Of a DNA stretch of 64,000 nucleotides, positions 1-10,448 are shown in pieces. Under the pieces are notes generated by a model that was given only the letters and a program-made list of their open reading frames with translations, was not told the origin of the DNA and did not search any database. The position numbers and the translations under genes are program-made. The stretch spans positions 62,001-126,000 of the forward strand of contig NZ_JGZU01000015.1 of the NCBI RefSeq assembly GCF_000741765.1, in the 5' to 3' direction. This stretch comes from Bifidobacterium tsurumiense. Its GTDB lineage: Bacteria > Actinomycetota > Actinomycetes > Actinomycetales > Bifidobacteriaceae. Every line of letters begins with the position of its first letter. Positions within the stretch are counted from its first letter, which is position 1.

Positions 1-335
1 ACAGCTGCGACGCGACCATGGTACTTGTTGCCGCCACGATCGAAGACAACTGCGGTGATGCCTGCATCCTGAGCCTTCTTGGCAACCAGTTCGCCGACCT
101 TCTTTGCAGCTTCGACCTTGGTGCCTTCAAAACCTTCGAATGCAGCGGTCATGGTGGACTCGCTCACCAAGGTGATTCCCTTGGTGTCATCGACGATCTG
201 GGCAACCATATGACGGTTGGAACGGGTGACCACCAGACGCGGACGCTCGGCAGTACCGAAAACGCGCTTGCGCAGGCGGGCGTGACGACGAAGACGAGCG
301 ACCTTCTTGCCTTTACCGAAAATCTTTACGCTCAT
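1..335 (-). CDS. rplR: 50S ribosomal protein L18 (partial, 3' end outside window)
   Basis: Large-subunit protein L18, which binds 5S rRNA with L5 in the central protuberance. Reading the minus strand from an ATG at 335 gives [11 protein letters not shown] followed by the basic stretch [11 protein letters not shown] and the L18 core ([20 protein letters not shown]). About 111 codons are visible; L18 is normally about 120 residues, so only the last dozen are missing at the window edge. The gene starts two bases after the rplF stop, as expected inside the spc operon. Confidence 0.95.
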   Translation of the reverse strand, partial: MSVKIFGKGKKVARLRRHARLRKRVFGTAERPRLVVTRSNRHMVAQIVDDTKGITLVSESTMTAAFEGFEGTKVEAAKKVGELVAKKAQDAGITAVVFDRGGNKYHGRVAA

Positions 336-337
336 AA

Positions 338-877
338 TCACTTACCAGCCTTTCCAGCCTTGCGCAGGATACGCTCGTCGCTGTACTTGATGCCCTTGCC
401 CTTATAAGGTTCAGGAGCACGCAACTTGCGAATATTCGCAGCCACCTGGCCGACAACCTGCTTATCGGTGCCCTTGACGATCACCTGGTTGGGATTCGGC
501 AGTTCGAATTCGATGCCTTCCGGAGGGTTCACGGTAATGGTGTGCGAGTAGCCGAGCGAGAACTCGATGCCCTTGCCCTTCATCTGTGCACGATAACCGG
601 TACCGACAATATCGAGAGTCTTGGTGTATCCCTCGTGGACACCCTTGACCATCGATGCGACGATGGCGCGGCTCAATCCGTGCATTGCACGGGTAGGACG
701 CAGGTCATCAGCCGGAGTCAGGATGATCTCATTGTCTTCGACCTTGGCAGTGATGCCATCAGGAATGACATAAGCGTCAGAACCCTTAGGTCCCTTGGCG
801 CTGAAGGACTGTCCGTCAATCTTGACTTCCACGCCTGCCGGGATGGAGACGGGGAGCTTACCAATATGCGATGCCAT
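338..877 (-). CDS. rplF: 50S ribosomal protein L6
   Basis: Large-subunit protein L6, located near the GTPase-associated centre. The 179-residue product starts [18 protein letters not shown] and ends with the conserved L6 signature around [13 protein letters not shown]. Length is normal for the family. It lies between rpsH and rplR with a short gap to rpsH. Confidence 0.97.
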   Translation of the reverse strand: MASHIGKLPVSIPAGVEVKIDGQSFSAKGPKGSDAYVIPDGITAKVEDNEIILTPADDLRPTRAMHGLSRAIVASMVKGVHEGYTKTLDIVGTGYRAQMKGKGIEFSLGYSHTITVNPPEGIEFELPNPNQVIVKGTDKQVVGQVAANIRKLRAPEPYKGKGIKYSDERILRKAGKAGK

Positions 878-894
878 GTGTCAGCTCTCCTTTC

Positions 895-1293
895 TCACCA
901 CACGTAAGCGACGATTTCGCCGCCAATGCCCCGGTCGAGGCATTCCTTCTGAGTCAACAATCCCGAGCTGGTCGAGATGATAGCGATACCGAGACCACCA
1001 AGAGGCATTGGCAACGAATCGGACTTTGCGTAACGACGCAAGCCTGGCTTCGAGATGCGCTTGATGCCCTGGATGGAACGCTCACCGTTTGGACCGTACT
1101 TGAGAGAGACCTCAAGGGTCTGTCCAACCCTGGCTTCCTTTGCGGTGAAGTCCTTGATATAACCTTCACGCTTCAGGATCTCAGCGATATTCGCCTTGAA
1201 TTTGGAGTACGGCATATCCACGGTTTCGTGCTTTGCCGCGCTCGCATTACGCAGACGCGTAAGCATGTCTGCGATCGGATCTGTCATTGTCAT
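895..1293 (-). CDS. rpsH: 30S ribosomal protein S8
   Basis: Small-subunit protein S8, a primary 16S rRNA binder and in many bacteria a repressor of the spc operon. I start it at the ATG giving [17 protein letters not shown] (132 residues), because the in-frame extension upstream has no S8 similarity. The C-terminal signature [20 protein letters not shown] is intact. An 85-base gap separates it from rpsN, the longest inside this part of the operon. Confidence 0.97.
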   Translation of the reverse strand: MTMTDPIADMLTRLRNASAAKHETVDMPYSKFKANIAEILKREGYIKDFTAKEARVGQTLEVSLKYGPNGERSIQGIKRISKPGLRRYAKSDSLPMPLGGLGIAIISTSSGLLTQKECLDRGIGGEIVAYVW

Positions 1294-1378
1294 GTGGGCT
1301 AACGCCCTTTCTCGCCGTGGTTTCCGCCGCCCTCCCGGAAGCAATTCCGTTCGGGCCGCGGACCTTCAGCGTCGATGT

Positions 1379-1564
1379 TTACCAACTGGACTTCGTAACT
1401 CCGGGCAACTCGCCGCGGTGAGCCTTCTCACGAAGGCAGATGCGGCACAGGCCGAACTTGCGGTACACGGAGTGGGGACGACCACAAACCTGGCAACGCG
1501 TATAAGCGCGCACCTTGAACTTCGGCTTAGCGGCCGCCTTGTTCTTAAGAGCGGTTTTTGCCAT
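1379..1564 (-). CDS. rpsN: 30S ribosomal protein S14, type Z (zinc-binding)
   Basis: Short (61 aa) S14 of the zinc-ribbon kind. Four cysteines at 24, 27, 40 and 43 (CQVC and CRIC) form a zinc knuckle, followed by the S14 signature [10 protein letters not shown] at the C-terminus. Actinobacteria often carry a second, cysteine-less S14 used under zinc shortage; none is visible in this window. It directly follows rplE. Confidence 0.97.
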   Translation of the reverse strand: MAKTALKNKAAAKPKFKVRAYTRCQVCGRPHSVYRKFGLCRICLREKAHRGELPGVTKSSW

Positions 1565-1565
1565 T

Positions 1566-2138
1566 TCAGTTCTCCTTGAAGGGGAAGCCGAGGTGCTTAA
1601 GCAGCACGCGTGCTTCCTTGTCGTCCTTGGTGCTGGTCACCACGGTGATATCCATACCACGCTGGTGATCAATCGAATCAGGATCGATCTCGTGGAACAT
1701 GGACTGTTCGGTGAGACCGAAGTTGTAGTTGCCCTGACCGTCGAACTGCTCGCCGCTGATACCACGGAAATCGCGGATACGAGGCAAAGCAAGGGTCAGC
1801 AGGCGATCCAGGAACTCCCACATGCGATCGCCGCGCAGAGTCACATAGGCGCCGATGGCCTGGCCTTCGCGCAGATGGAACTGTGCGACGGACTTCTTGG
1901 CCTTGGTGACCTTTGGCTTCTGGCCGGTGATCAGAGTTAGATCCTTGATGGCACCCTCAATGAGCTTGGAGTCGCGAGCTGCGGCGCCAACACCCATGGA
2001 TACGACAACCTTCTGAACCCGGGCTACCTGCATTGGATTGGAATATGAGAATTCCTTCTCCAGAGCTGGGATGATTTCGTCCTTGTAGCGCTGCTTCAAG
2101 CGCGGAGTTGCCGGCGCTTCGATAACGGTATCGCTCAT
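1566..2138 (-). CDS. rplE: 50S ribosomal protein L5
   Basis: Large-subunit protein L5, binding 5S rRNA and contacting the P-site tRNA. 190 residues, with the family motifs [33 protein letters not shown] and RIRDFRGI. Its start overlaps the end of rplX by four bases (ATGA type), indicating translational coupling. It is followed one base later by rpsN. Confidence 0.97.
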   Translation of the reverse strand: MSDTVIEAPATPRLKQRYKDEIIPALEKEFSYSNPMQVARVQKVVVSMGVGAAARDSKLIEGAIKDLTLITGQKPKVTKAKKSVAQFHLREGQAIGAYVTLRGDRMWEFLDRLLTLALPRIRDFRGISGEQFDGQGNYNFGLTEQSMFHEIDPDSIDHQRGMDITVVTSTKDDKEARVLLKHLGFPFKEN

Positions 2139-2470
2139 GCCAGCTCCTTTCCGGACTTCTTGGCTACGCGCACACGCACGGTCTTCACCTTGCCGTCACG
2201 TACCTCTTCCTTGATGACTACACCAACACGAGTCGGCTGCTTGGTCTCCGGGTCGATCAACATCACGTTGGAGCGATGGATCGGAGCCTCGGTGGACACG
2301 ATACCAGCCTGCTCGCCCTGCTGTGTAGCACGAACGTGCTTCTTGACGATCTGCACGCCTTCGACGATCAGTCGATCATTAGGAAGCACGCGCTTAACGG
2401 TGCCTTCCTTACCGCGATCCTTGCCGCGGATGACCTTGACCTGGTCGCCGGTCTTGATCTTGGCTACCAT
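2135..2470 (-). CDS. rplX: 50S ribosomal protein L24
   Basis: Assembly-initiating large-subunit protein L24, 111 residues. The KOW motif is visible at residues 7-30 ([20 protein letters not shown]). It follows rplN by two bases and overlaps rplE by four, so the three genes are tightly coupled. Confidence 0.97.
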   Translation of the reverse strand: MVAKIKTGDQVKVIRGKDRGKEGTVKRVLPNDRLIVEGVQIVKKHVRATQQGEQAGIVSTEAPIHRSNVMLIDPETKQPTRVGVVIKEEVRDGKVKTVRVRVAKKSGKELA

Positions 2471-2472
2471 AC

Positions 2473-2841
2473 TCAGATCACCTCCGGGGCGAGGGACACG
2501 ATCTTCATGAAGCGCTTGTCGCGCAATTCACGACCAACCGGTCCGAAGATACGAGTGCCCTTCGGTTCACGGCCGGAGCCGAGAATAACAGCGGCATTCT
2601 CGTCGAACTTGATGTAGGAACCATCTACACGACGGTGTTCCTTAACAGTGCGGACAACGACAGCCTTGACTACGTCGCCCTTCTTAACCGACCCGCCAGG
2701 GATCGCGTCCTTGACGGAGGCGACAATCACGTCGCCAATGCCGGCATAGCGTCGCTTCGATCCGCCGAGCACTCGGATGGCCAAGATCTCCTTGGCACCC
2801 GTGTTGTCGGCGACATGAAGCCGCGTTTCCTGCTGAATCAT
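2473..2841 (-). CDS. rplN: 50S ribosomal protein L14
   Basis: Large-subunit protein L14, 122 residues, at the subunit interface. It starts [18 protein letters not shown] and contains [20 protein letters not shown], both typical of the family. It is the first gene after a 75-base gap that contains a GNRA-type hairpin (2876-2891) and separates it from rpsQ. Confidence 0.98.
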   Translation of the reverse strand: MIQQETRLHVADNTGAKEILAIRVLGGSKRRYAGIGDVIVASVKDAIPGGSVKKGDVVKAVVVRTVKEHRRVDGSYIKFDENAAVILGSGREPKGTRIFGPVGRELRDKRFMKIVSLAPEVI

Positions 2842-2875
2842 TTGATTCTCCTTAGCCGAGCTGGTTCTCCCCGAG

Positions 2876-2891
2876 CACCCCTTTCGGGGTG
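2876..2891 (-). other. Small GNRA-type hairpin between rpsQ and rplN
   Basis: On the minus strand CACCCC-GAAA-GGGGTG forms a perfect 6-bp stem capped by a GAAA tetraloop. It lies in the 75-base rpsQ-rplN spacer and lacks a U tract, so it is not an intrinsic terminator. It could be an RNA-processing or r-protein binding site; this is inference. Confidence 0.45.
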
Positions 2892-2916
2892 TCTCGCGGA
2901 GCCTTGCCGAACTTGT

Positions 2917-3177
2917 TTACTTGGCGCGCTCGATAACCGAGTCGAGACGCCAACGCTTGGTCTTGCTCAAAGGCCGAGTTTCCATAATACTCACGAGGTC
3001 GCCAACGTGGGCGTCGTTGTGTTCATCATGGACCTTGACCGATCGAGTAGAACGAACGACCTTGCCGTACAGCGGGTGGGTCGAACGCTGCTCGAGCTCA
3101 ACGGAAATCGTCTTGTCCATTGCATCGGACACGACGTAACCGCGACGAACCTTGCGGAAGTTACGCTCTTCAGCCAT
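2917..3177 (-). CDS. rpsQ: 30S ribosomal protein S17
   Basis: Small-subunit protein S17, an early 16S rRNA binder. 86 residues with the signature [24 protein letters not shown] and ending in the actinobacterial form DSVIERAK. Its start codon overlaps the rpmC stop by one base. Confidence 0.97.
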   Translation of the reverse strand: MAEERNFRKVRRGYVVSDAMDKTISVELEQRSTHPLYGKVVRSTRSVKVHDEHNDAHVGDLVSIMETRPLSKTKRWRLDSVIERAK

Positions 3178-3434
3178 TACTTCTCCTCAGCTTTCGTATC
3201 GGTCGCCTCGGGCGCCTGGCTGATGCCGAGCTCACGCTCACGCAGGACGGTGTACATCCTTGCGATATCGCGCTTTACCGCCTTGAGGCGGGCGGTGTTT
3301 TCGAGCTGACCGGTTGCCGACTGGAAGCGCAGGTTGAACAGCTCTTCCTTGGACTTCTTCAGGAAGTCCTCGATTTCGGCATTGGTCTTCTCGTTCAGAT
3401 TCTTGATGGTGTAGTCTGCAGTTCCGACTGACAT
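3177..3434 (-). CDS. rpmC: 50S ribosomal protein L29
   Basis: Large-subunit protein L29, near the peptide exit tunnel, with the signature [20 protein letters not shown] and [16 protein letters not shown]. At 85 residues it is longer than the typical 65-70, because it has an alanine/glutamate-rich C-terminal tail ([14 protein letters not shown]). It overlaps rplP and rpsQ by one base each. Confidence 0.97.
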   Translation of the reverse strand: MSVGTADYTIKNLNEKTNAEIEDFLKKSKEELFNLRFQSATGQLENTARLKAVKRDIARMYTVLRERELGISQAPEATDTKAEEK

Positions 3435-3853
3435 CAGATGTCACCGCCTTCACGAGCAATAACACGGCACTTCATGGGGAGCTTGTCGATAGCGCGGCGA
3501 AGAGCCTCGCGAGCGACGTCCTCGGAGACACCACCGATCTCGAACATCACGCGACCGGGGTGGATATTGGCGATCCAGAATTCAGGCGTACCCTTACCGG
3601 AACCCATTCGGGTACCAAGTGGCTTCTTGGTCAACGGACGATCCGGGAACACCGTGATCCACACGCGACCACCACGCTTGATGTAACGGGTCATGGCGAT
3701 ACGAGCGGCCTCAATCTGACGGTTGGTCACATAGGCCGGCGCAAGCGCCTGAATGCCATAATCGCCGAAAGCGATCTCAGTGCCGCCCTTTGACATACCA
3801 CGACGGGTTGGACGGTGCTGCTTACGGTATTTAGTCCTCTTTGGGATAAGCAT
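3434..3853 (-). CDS. rplP: 50S ribosomal protein L16
   Basis: Large-subunit protein L16, near the peptidyl transferase centre and A-site tRNA. 139 residues beginning [19 protein letters not shown] and carrying [16 protein letters not shown] and [10 protein letters not shown], all diagnostic. It follows rpsC by six bases. Confidence 0.98.
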   Translation of the reverse strand: MLIPKRTKYRKQHRPTRRGMSKGGTEIAFGDYGIQALAPAYVTNRQIEAARIAMTRYIKRGGRVWITVFPDRPLTKKPLGTRMGSGKGTPEFWIANIHPGRVMFEIGGVSEDVAREALRRAIDKLPMKCRVIAREGGDI

Positions 3854-3859
3854 CTGGGC

Positions 3860-4678
3860 TCACTCCTTCGTTTCCGTAGCCGCAGGAGCTTCAGCGGTTG
3901 CCGGAGCTTCGGCGTTTTCAGTTGCCTCTGCTGCTGGCCTCTGCTGCTGGGCTTGACGCTGTCCGCGACGTGGACGACGATCGCCACGACGACCAGGACG
4001 GTTGTTGCCCTGCTGAGCCTGCTGCTCTTCGAACTCACGCTCAGTCATGTCGCCCTTGTAGATCCACACCTTGACGCCGATGCGGCCGTATGTGGTCTTG
4101 GCCTCGAAGAAGCCATAATCGATGAGGGCACGCAAAGTCTGCAACGGAACGCGACCTTCGCGGTAGAACTCGGAACGGCTCATTTCAGCGCCGCCAAGAC
4201 GACCGGAAAGCTTGATACGGATACCCTTTGCACCAGCATGCATAGCATCCTGCTGTGCCTTACGCATTGCACGACGGAAAGTGACGCGGTTGGTCAACTG
4301 TTCCGCAATACCCTGAGCAACAAGCTGTGCATCCAGAGCAGCGTTCTTCACTTCGAAGATATTGAGCTGAACCTGCTTGCCGGTAAGCTTCTCGAGCTTT
4401 GCGCGAACGCGCTCTGCCTCTGCTCCACGACGACCGATAACAATACCCGGGCGAGCGGTGTGGATATCCACACGCACGCGGTCACGAGTGCGCTCGATAA
4501 CGATGCGGGACACGCCTGCACGCTCGAGATCCTTGCTCATGGCCTTGCGGATCTTGTCATCTTCCAGCACGAAATCGCTGTAACGTTCGCCAGCCTTGTT
4601 GGAGTCAGAGAACCACTTCGAACGATGGTTCTCTGTGATGCCCAGGCGATAGCCAAATGGATTGATCTTCTGACCCAT
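3860..4678 (-). CDS. rpsC: 30S ribosomal protein S3 with long C-terminal tail
   Basis: Small-subunit protein S3, which helps form the mRNA entry channel and helicase. The N-terminal KH domain contains [13 protein letters not shown]; the C-terminal domain contains [21 protein letters not shown]. At 272 residues it exceeds the usual 210-230 because of a low-complexity tail: first arginine-rich (about 222-245), then alanine/glutamate-rich (about 250-272). Such tails are common in actinobacterial S3. It follows rplV by one base. Confidence 0.97.
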   Translation of the reverse strand: MGQKINPFGYRLGITENHRSKWFSDSNKAGERYSDFVLEDDKIRKAMSKDLERAGVSRIVIERTRDRVRVDIHTARPGIVIGRRGAEAERVRAKLEKLTGKQVQLNIFEVKNAALDAQLVAQGIAEQLTNRVTFRRAMRKAQQDAMHAGAKGIRIKLSGRLGGAEMSRSEFYREGRVPLQTLRALIDYGFFEAKTTYGRIGVKVWIYKGDMTEREFEEQQAQQGNNRPGRRGDRRPRRGQRQAQQQRPAAEATENAEAPATAEAPAATETKE

Positions 4679-4679
4679 C

Positions 4680-5039
4680 TTAGCGGGCTCCTTCCTTAGC
4701 TGCTACGACGACCGTGATGTGGCTTGTACGCTTATTGATACGAGCCGCACGACCCTGAGCACGAGCGCGGAAACGCTTGAGCGTCACGCCTTCGTCCACA
4801 AAGGTCTCCTTGATGAACAGATCGTTCTCACGGAACGGTTCACCTGCGCGGTCGGCCTTGACGCGAGCATTCGAGATCGCGCTTTCCAAGGTCTTGAGCA
4901 CAGGAACAGAAGCGTCCTGAGGAGCGAACTTGAGAATGGTGATGGCTTCTGCCGCTTTCTTGCCTCGGATGAGGTCGACCATGCGGCGAGCCTTGCGCGG
5001 CGTCACGCGAACGTGACGAGCAATTGCTTTAGCTTCCAT
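4680..5039 (-). CDS. rplV: 50S ribosomal protein L22
   Basis: Large-subunit protein L22, lining the exit tunnel. 119 residues with the opening [20 protein letters not shown] and the C-terminal loop signature [20 protein letters not shown]. Gene order rpsS-rplV-rpsC matches the S10 operon. Confidence 0.98.
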   Translation of the reverse strand: MEAKAIARHVRVTPRKARRMVDLIRGKKAAEAITILKFAPQDASVPVLKTLESAISNARVKADRAGEPFRENDLFIKETFVDEGVTLKRFRARAQGRAARINKRTSHITVVVAAKEGAR

Positions 5040-5055
5040 GTGTCCTTAACTCTCC

Positions 5056-5334
5056 TTAGCGGCGTGCCTTCTTGTCGTCCTTCACATGACCCTTGAAGGT
5101 CTTGGTCGGGGCGAACTCACCGAGCTTGTGTCCAACCATGGCTTCGGTGACGAACACCGGGACATGCTTGCGACCATCATGAACGGCAAAGGTGTGTCCA
5201 ATGAAATCAGGAGTGATCATCGAACGGCGCGACCACGTCTTGATGACGTTATGCGTGCCCTTCTCGTTCTGCTCGTCGACTTTCTTCTGAAGGTGGGCGT
5301 CGACGAAGGGGCCCTTCTTGATGCTACGAGTCAT
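5056..5334 (-). CDS. rpsS: 30S ribosomal protein S19
   Basis: Small-subunit protein S19 in the head of the 30S subunit. 92 residues, beginning [15 protein letters not shown] and containing [22 protein letters not shown] and [16 protein letters not shown]. It lies 15 bases downstream of rplB. Confidence 0.98.
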   Translation of the reverse strand: MTRSIKKGPFVDAHLQKKVDEQNEKGTHNVIKTWSRRSMITPDFIGHTFAVHDGRKHVPVFVTEAMVGHKLGEFAPTKTFKGHVKDDKKARR

Positions 5335-5349
5335 CTGTTCGACACTCCC

Positions 5350-6180
5350 TTACTTGCGGTTCTTACCATTAGGACGACGACGAACAATCATCTTGTTCGA
5401 AGCCTTCTTTGGACGACGAGTACGAACCTCGCCCTTGCCCCATGGGGAGACTGGTGGCTTACCACCGCGAGTACGACCGCCATGTGGGTGGTCGACCGGG
5501 TTCATGGATTCACCACGGGTGATCGGGCGCTTGCCCTTCCAACGTGCACGACCTGCCTTGCCGAGCTCGATGTTGGCGTGATCGGAGTTACCGACCTCAC
5601 CCACGGTTGCGCGGCAGCGAGCGTCTACGTTGCGGATTTCTCCGGAAGGCATACGCAACTGAGCGTAAGCGCCGTCCTTAGCGACGAGCTGCACGGCTGC
5701 ACCTGCGGAACGTGCGATCTTCGCACCACCCAGTGGACGCAGCTCGATGGCGTGCACCACGGTACCGGTGGGGATGTTGCGCAATGGCAGGTTGTTGCCC
5801 GGCTTGATATCAGCTTGGGCGCCGGTCTCGATCACGTCGCCCTGGGCGATACCTTCAGGGGCGATGATGTAACGCTTCTCGCCGTCTGCATAGTGCAGCA
5901 AGGCGATACGAGCGGAACGGTTGGGGTCATACTCGATATGAGCGACCTTTGCTGGCACGCCGTCCTTGTCCCAACGCTTGAAGTCGATGAGACGGTACTG
6001 ACGCTTGTGACCACCGCCGCGATGGCGGGAAGTCATACGGCCGTAAGAGTTACGACCACCAGTCTTGCTGAGCTTGCGAACCAGCGACTTCTCAGGCGTT
6101 GAACGAGTGAGCTCGGAGAAATCCGAGACAGACGCGTTACGGCGGCCTGCAGTCGTCGGCTTATAAACGCGGATAGCCAT
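5350..6180 (-). CDS. rplB: 50S ribosomal protein L2
   Basis: Large-subunit protein L2, needed for subunit association and peptidyl transfer. 276 residues with an SH3-like fold region and the C-terminal signature [23 protein letters not shown]. The histidine in that segment is the one implicated in catalysis in the family. Length is normal. Confidence 0.98.
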   Translation of the reverse strand: MAIRVYKPTTAGRRNASVSDFSELTRSTPEKSLVRKLSKTGGRNSYGRMTSRHRGGGHKRQYRLIDFKRWDKDGVPAKVAHIEYDPNRSARIALLHYADGEKRYIIAPEGIAQGDVIETGAQADIKPGNNLPLRNIPTGTVVHAIELRPLGGAKIARSAGAAVQLVAKDGAYAQLRMPSGEIRNVDARCRATVGEVGNSDHANIELGKAGRARWKGKRPITRGESMNPVDHPHGGRTRGGKPPVSPWGKGEVRTRRPKKASNKMIVRRRPNGKNRK

Positions 6181-6215
6181 AATGTAGTACTTCCTTTTAC
6201 TTTCTCGGCTAGCCT

Positions 6216-6512
6216 TCAGTTACCGAAGATGTCGATTGTCTGGCCCTCAGCCACGGTCACAATCGCGCGCTTCTGATTGACGCGCTGACCGAAACCGGTG
6301 CGGGTGCGCATGCGCTTGCCTGCACGGTTGAGGGTGTTGACATTCGTCACCTTGACCTTGAAGATCTCTTCGATAGCCTGCTTGATCTGCACCTTATTGG
6401 CAGTCGGAGCCACCACGAATGTGTACTGACCACGATCAGAAGCTGCATAGCTCTTCTCAGAGACAACAGGCTTAAGAATGATGTCATGGGCTGGCTTATG
6501 AATTGCGACCAT
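6216..6512 (-). CDS. rplW: 50S ribosomal protein L23
   Basis: Large-subunit protein L23 at the tunnel exit, docking site for trigger factor and SRP. 98 residues with the signature [25 protein letters not shown]. It follows rplD by five bases and precedes rplB. Confidence 0.97.
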   Translation of the reverse strand: MVAIHKPAHDIILKPVVSEKSYAASDRGQYTFVVAPTANKVQIKQAIEEIFKVKVTNVNTLNRAGKRMRTRTGFGQRVNQKRAIVTVAEGQTIDIFGN

Positions 6513-6517
6513 ATTGA

Positions 6518-7183
6518 TCAGGCCTCCTTGGCGACCGGCTCGGTCTTCTCAGCAACGAAAGCGTCAAAGCCTTCCTTGGTGAAGACGATGTCCTGAGCGG
6601 TAACCACGTCGTAGGTGTTGAGCTGATCTGCGAAAATCACATGCACGGTCGGGATGTTACGAACGGACATCCACTCGTTGATGTTTTCGCGGGAAAGCAC
6701 GACGGTTGTGAAACGGTTCTCGGTCACGGGAGTCAAAGCAGTCACAGCAGCCTTGGTGGAAGGAACATCCTTGATGCCCAAATCCACGATTGCCACGCGA
6801 CCAGCATTGGCGCGATCGGAAAGCACGTAACGCAGAGCGGCGGCCTTCATCTTCTTAGGGGTGCGCTGATCGTAGCTGCGCGGAACCGGTCCGTGCACGA
6901 CGCCACCATGGACCCACTGAGGAGCGCGAATCGAGCCCTGACGAGCGCGACCGGTGCCCTTCTGCTTCCATGGCTTCTTGCCGCCACCGGAAACCATGCC
7001 ACGGGTCTTGACCGCGTGGGTTCCCTGACGTGCAGCTGCGAGCTGTGCGGTTACAACCTGATGAACCAGAGGAACGTGTGCCTCTACCTCTTCGCTGGAG
7101 ATACCGAAGATATCAGCAGGAGCCTCAACGGTGCCAGCGGCCTTGCCCTGGGGATCGGTGACGTTCAGAGTAACGTTTGCCAT
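6518..7183 (-). CDS. rplD: 50S ribosomal protein L4
   Basis: Large-subunit protein L4, lining the exit tunnel and in some bacteria the autogenous repressor of the S10 operon. 221 residues; the extended loop [19 protein letters not shown] is intact, as is [14 protein letters not shown]. It follows rplC by five bases. Confidence 0.97.
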   Translation of the reverse strand: MANVTLNVTDPQGKAAGTVEAPADIFGISSEEVEAHVPLVHQVVTAQLAAARQGTHAVKTRGMVSGGGKKPWKQKGTGRARQGSIRAPQWVHGGVVHGPVPRSYDQRTPKKMKAAALRYVLSDRANAGRVAIVDLGIKDVPSTKAAVTALTPVTENRFTTVVLSRENINEWMSVRNIPTVHVIFADQLNTYDVVTAQDIVFTKEGFDAFVAEKTEPVAKEA

Positions 7184-7188
7184 TTAAA

Positions 7189-7842
7189 TCAGGCTCCCTT
7201 CACTGCCGAACGGACGAGAACGATGCCACCCTTAGGCCCTGGAAGAGCGCCCTTGATAGCGATGATGCCGTTCTCCACATCCGCGGAAACGATGGTGAGG
7301 TTCTGCACAGTCGAGGTGTCGTGTCCCATACGGCCAGCCATGCGCTTGCCCTTGAGGATGCGGCTCGGAGTGGCGCATGCGCCAACGGAACCGGGACGAC
7401 GTTCGTTCTTGTGTGAACCGTGGGTACGACGATAGGACTTGAAGCCCCAACGCTTGATGGTGCCAGCGAAGCCCTTACCCTTGGTGGTGCCGGTGACATC
7501 AACTTCGCTACCTTCTGCGAAGAGTTCTGCAGTCAATTCCTGACCGGTCTGGAACTCTTCGGCGTTCTCGGTGCGCACCTCAACGAGGTGACGACGAGGG
7601 GTAACGCCGGCCTTGGCGAAGTGACCTGCCAGAGGCTTGGTCACCTTGGTGGGGTCGATCTGGCCATAACCGAGCTGAACGGCCTTGTAACCGTCAGTTT
7701 CTTCGGTCTTGATAGCGGTGACCACGTTGGTGGACACGTCTACCAGAGTTACAGGGACGAAGAATCCGTTTTCATCCCAGACCTGCGACATGCCGAGCTT
7801 ACGGCCCAACAATGCAGAGCGATTTGCCTTCTGCTGTGACAT
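7189..7842 (-). CDS. rplC: 50S ribosomal protein L3
   Basis: Large-subunit protein L3, an assembly initiator near the peptidyl transferase centre. 217 residues containing [16 protein letters not shown] and [17 protein letters not shown], with [23 protein letters not shown] near the C-terminus. It follows rpsJ by 16 bases. Confidence 0.97.
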   Translation of the reverse strand: MSQQKANRSALLGRKLGMSQVWDENGFFVPVTLVDVSTNVVTAIKTEETDGYKAVQLGYGQIDPTKVTKPLAGHFAKAGVTPRRHLVEVRTENAEEFQTGQELTAELFAEGSEVDVTGTTKGKGFAGTIKRWGFKSYRRTHGSHKNERRPGSVGACATPSRILKGKRMAGRMGHDTSTVQNLTIVSADVENGIIAIKGALPGPKGGIVLVRSAVKGA

Positions 7843-7858
7843 AGCGATTCCTCCTCCC

Positions 7859-8167
7859 TTACAGCTTGATCTCGATGTTTACATCTGCGGGCAGATCAAT
7901 ATGCATCAGGGAGTCCACAGCCTTTGGGGTTGGGTCCACGATGTCGATGAGACGCTTGTGCGTACGCATCTCGAAATGCTCGCGAGAATCCTTGTATTTG
8001 TGAGGAGAACGGATAACAACAAACACGTTCTTCTCGGTCGGCAGAGGAACCGGTCCCACAACAGTGGCACCTGCGTTCGTCACCGTTTCGACGATTTTCT
8101 TCGCCGATTGGTCGATGACCTCATGGTCATAGGACTTAAGCCTGATGCGGATTTTCTGTCCCGCCAT
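7859..8167 (-). CDS. rpsJ: 30S ribosomal protein S10 (NusE)
   Basis: Small-subunit protein S10, also the transcription antitermination factor NusE. 102 residues starting [19 protein letters not shown] with [36 protein letters not shown]. It is the first gene of the long operon, so its upstream gap should hold the main promoter. Confidence 0.98.
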   Translation of the reverse strand: MAGQKIRIRLKSYDHEVIDQSAKKIVETVTNAGATVVGPVPLPTEKNVFVVIRSPHKYKDSREHFEMRTHKRLIDIVDPTPKAVDSLMHIDLPADVNIEIKL

Positions 8168-8600
8168 TGCCGTCCGCCCTTTCTAGCGATTCGTTTACTG
8201 TTTACCAACCTGATTCAAGGGCACCGAAGGACATGACCCACGAAGAGACACTTCGAGGTCTAACCACATCAGTGCGCGGCCATCAACGAATTCACTGGAG
8301 CAAGATTCGTGATGCCACGCTCGCTTTTTTGATTCCAATTTGCGAGCCTAAAACAGGCAACTTCTCTATTAAAGCATCGAGGGTGTATTTGAGATTTTCG
8401 GGCGTGTCGCTCTTTTTTGCAGCACATTGAGCCACTATGACGAAGCATTCAATCTACCGTTTTTGGCTCGATCCCTTGCGCATAAACCAGTCGACATCAA
8501 TAATCCCCACGCTTGTCTCGATGTCGTAGGTATTGACCATGTAATGAAGATACGATGCTCTATCCCATGACAATATTCATCAGCAGATTGACATAAGCAA
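8168..8600. other. Intergenic region upstream of the S10 operon
   Basis: A 433-base region with no convincing gene. It should contain the promoter and 5' leader of the S10 operon (minus strand) and, at its far end, the 3' end of the DUF1624 transcript. Several T-rich stretches are visible near 8325 and 8410. I could not pick a -35/-10 pair with confidence, nor a clear L4-type leader fold. Confidence 0.4.
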
Positions 8601-9455
8601 TTACACATGGAATAGGGCAAAGACTATCCAGACCAAACCCATACATAACGGCTGGTGGACCATATATATAAGGAGACTGTGTCGCCCAATAGCGCTGAGT
8701 ACCGGTATTTGAGGTACCAGTGCCTTTCGCTGACTCAAAGACCTGCCGATAACCCAACGAGATAGGCAATATCCGCATATAAAGAGGAATATCCACGGCA
8801 GGATAGGCACATAATCGCTGGAGATGAACCCTGCATGCTGAAAGCCAAATGGAGTGAGCAATGGATATTGGTACCAGCTGGTCGGCAGTTTGATAGTGGT
8901 CGCACCAAGCCATAATTCTCCATACTGCACTCGTCTGAATATGAAGAACAGCACAAGAGATGCGAATACTCCCACGCTTGGTGGAATCCGCTTCACCATA
9001 GGTTCCATTGCCAATAACAACAGCGTTGCACAGCCAAGAAAATTCAGCACGCCGAACCAGACAGGACTTTCTGGCAGCATAATCAATGTCACTGCGGTGA
9101 TGAGCAGACCCAGGGCATTCAATTCCAAACCACGACGCAGTGCATGCCTACTCCCCCAAGTCCACGAAAAGCCTGACACCGCAATGAAACAACCGGCAAT
9201 GCACTGCTGCCACACGATTACCCAAGAAAGGCTGCTCCAGCGCGGATACTGCCCCATGATTTCAAAAATGTCATAACAGATGTGGAATGCAACCATATTG
9301 ACGATGGCAAAGCCGCGCAGTGCGTCGATGATCCCATACCGCGTACCGCCATGCCCGGCGCCGTCAGCCCGTGGACCTTGTTGCTGATCCTTGTGGATCG
9401 TGTGCATACGCATAAAACGAGGGTTATCGCTCTCCTGGACTCTTTGCATACGCAT
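8601..9455 (-). CDS. DUF1624-type multipass membrane protein, acyltransferase-like
   Basis: Predicted integral membrane protein of 284 residues. The opening RYGIIDALRGFAIVNMVAFHICYD is typical of DUF1624 and related heparan-alpha-glucosaminide N-acetyltransferase/YeiB-like proteins, where a conserved His sits in the first membrane segment. About seven hydrophobic segments follow, and the last region reads IGRHSLLIYMVHQP, as in the family. The substrate cannot be read from the sequence. A TAGGAT box lies six bases before the ATG, so the transcript may be leaderless. Confidence 0.7.
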   Translation of the reverse strand: MRMQRVQESDNPRFMRMHTIHKDQQQGPRADGAGHGGTRYGIIDALRGFAIVNMVAFHICYDIFEIMGQYPRWSSLSWVIVWQQCIAGCFIAVSGFSWTWGSRHALRRGLELNALGLLITAVTLIMLPESPVWFGVLNFLGCATLLLLAMEPMVKRIPPSVGVFASLVLFFIFRRVQYGELWLGATTIKLPTSWYQYPLLTPFGFQHAGFISSDYVPILPWIFLFICGYCLSRWVIGRSLSQRKALVPQIPVLSAIGRHSLLIYMVHQPLCMGLVWIVFALFHV

Positions 9456-9498
9456 ATTCTCATCCTATGGCATCGCGTTGGACGCTATTGCCACACGC

Positions 9499-10275
9499 TT
9501 ACAACGCAGCGACTATGCATCCAATCGCCAGAATGGTGGCCACCGTTTCACCGGCACCGACAATACTCGGTTTGATACGGTGCTTTCTTGCCGCCAAGGG
9601 GAAGGTGACAGCTCTTGCCAATAATGCACATGCCAACGCGCCCAAAACCGGAGAAACCGCAAAGCCGATAATCACCAAGGCAATATGCCATACGAGGGAA
9701 GCGGTGAGATAAGAGGCTTTTCCATATTCTCGTATCATGGTTTTCACGTACAGCACACAGCCGAATTGCACCAATGCAAAGCCAGCAGCGATATTCCAAC
9801 CACGAGCGGCATCGTTATTGATCGAAGCAAGCACCACGACCGCCATGCATGATGCAGCAGCGACCTGCGCCGCATTTGACCACAGGGATCGTTCCTTTCG
9901 CAGCGATGAAGCAATGAACGATGTCGTTGCAAACACGATATAAGCAGGCGCCCACCATAGCAATTCCGGATGCATCATGAGCAATGGGAAGCCTATGAGC
10001 AATGCGATTACTTCATACACCACCATGGGCTTCGCATAACGGCTTCTGCCATGTGATTTGAACCAACGTGCCGCAGTGAATTGCACGAAATAACACATAT
10101 TCCAAGCCACAGCGATCCATAACGCCAGAACATCGAATCTCACCACGATGAGAGATGCGATAACAGGCGACATGGCAAACAGCCATGCGCCCGGTTGATC
10201 AGACAACCACATCCGCAAAATCGCGCGACGTCGCCGCTGTCGCTCAAGATCTTCTTTGCCATGACCAGATTGCAC
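9499..10275 (-). CDS. YwiC-like family membrane protein
   Basis: A 258-residue integral membrane protein with seven or so hydrophobic segments and a short basic N-terminus. The stretch SDQPGAWLFAMSPVIASLIV resembles the YwiC-like family, whose function is unknown; in Bacillus it lies near nitrate respiration genes, which are absent here. The proposed start is a GTG; a TATGGT box lies six bases upstream, suggesting a leaderless message. It is followed by the DUF1624 gene on the same strand. Confidence 0.6.
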   Translation of the reverse strand: MQSGHGKEDLERQRRRRAILRMWLSDQPGAWLFAMSPVIASLIVVRFDVLALWIAVAWNMCYFVQFTAARWFKSHGRSRYAKPMVVYEVIALLIGFPLLMMHPELLWWAPAYIVFATTSFIASSLRKERSLWSNAAQVAAASCMAVVVLASINNDAARGWNIAAGFALVQFGCVLYVKTMIREYGKASYLTASLVWHIALVIIGFAVSPVLGALACALLARAVTFPLAARKHRIKPSIVGAGETVATILAIGCIVAAL

Positions 10276-10360
10276 GCCTTAACCATAAATGAAGTGCGAC
10301 GGGTTTTCCAGAGTTCGATGTCGAAATTATGTGCACATCGAGGCAGTCTGCACACATGAC

Positions 10361-10393
10361 AGTGGCGCCGGTCCCGATGGAACCGACGCCACT
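10361..10393 (-). terminator. Hairpin after adhE
   Basis: Inverted repeat AGTGGCGCCGGT ... ACCGACGCCACT with a 9-base loop and one mismatch, 56 bases past the adhE stop. It lacks a clear U tract, so it may work as a weak terminator or a 3'-end stabiliser. Confidence 0.6.
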
Positions 10394-10448
10394 TCACCCT
10401 TAAGGAATCACCTGCTCAAGTGATTCGCTCCGGATCGTTGAGCTTGAA

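Noticed and set aside
8167..8430. Plus-strand 87-codon frame in the S10 operon leader
   Set aside because: It runs antisense to the expected rpsJ leader and has no start signal or recognisable domain.
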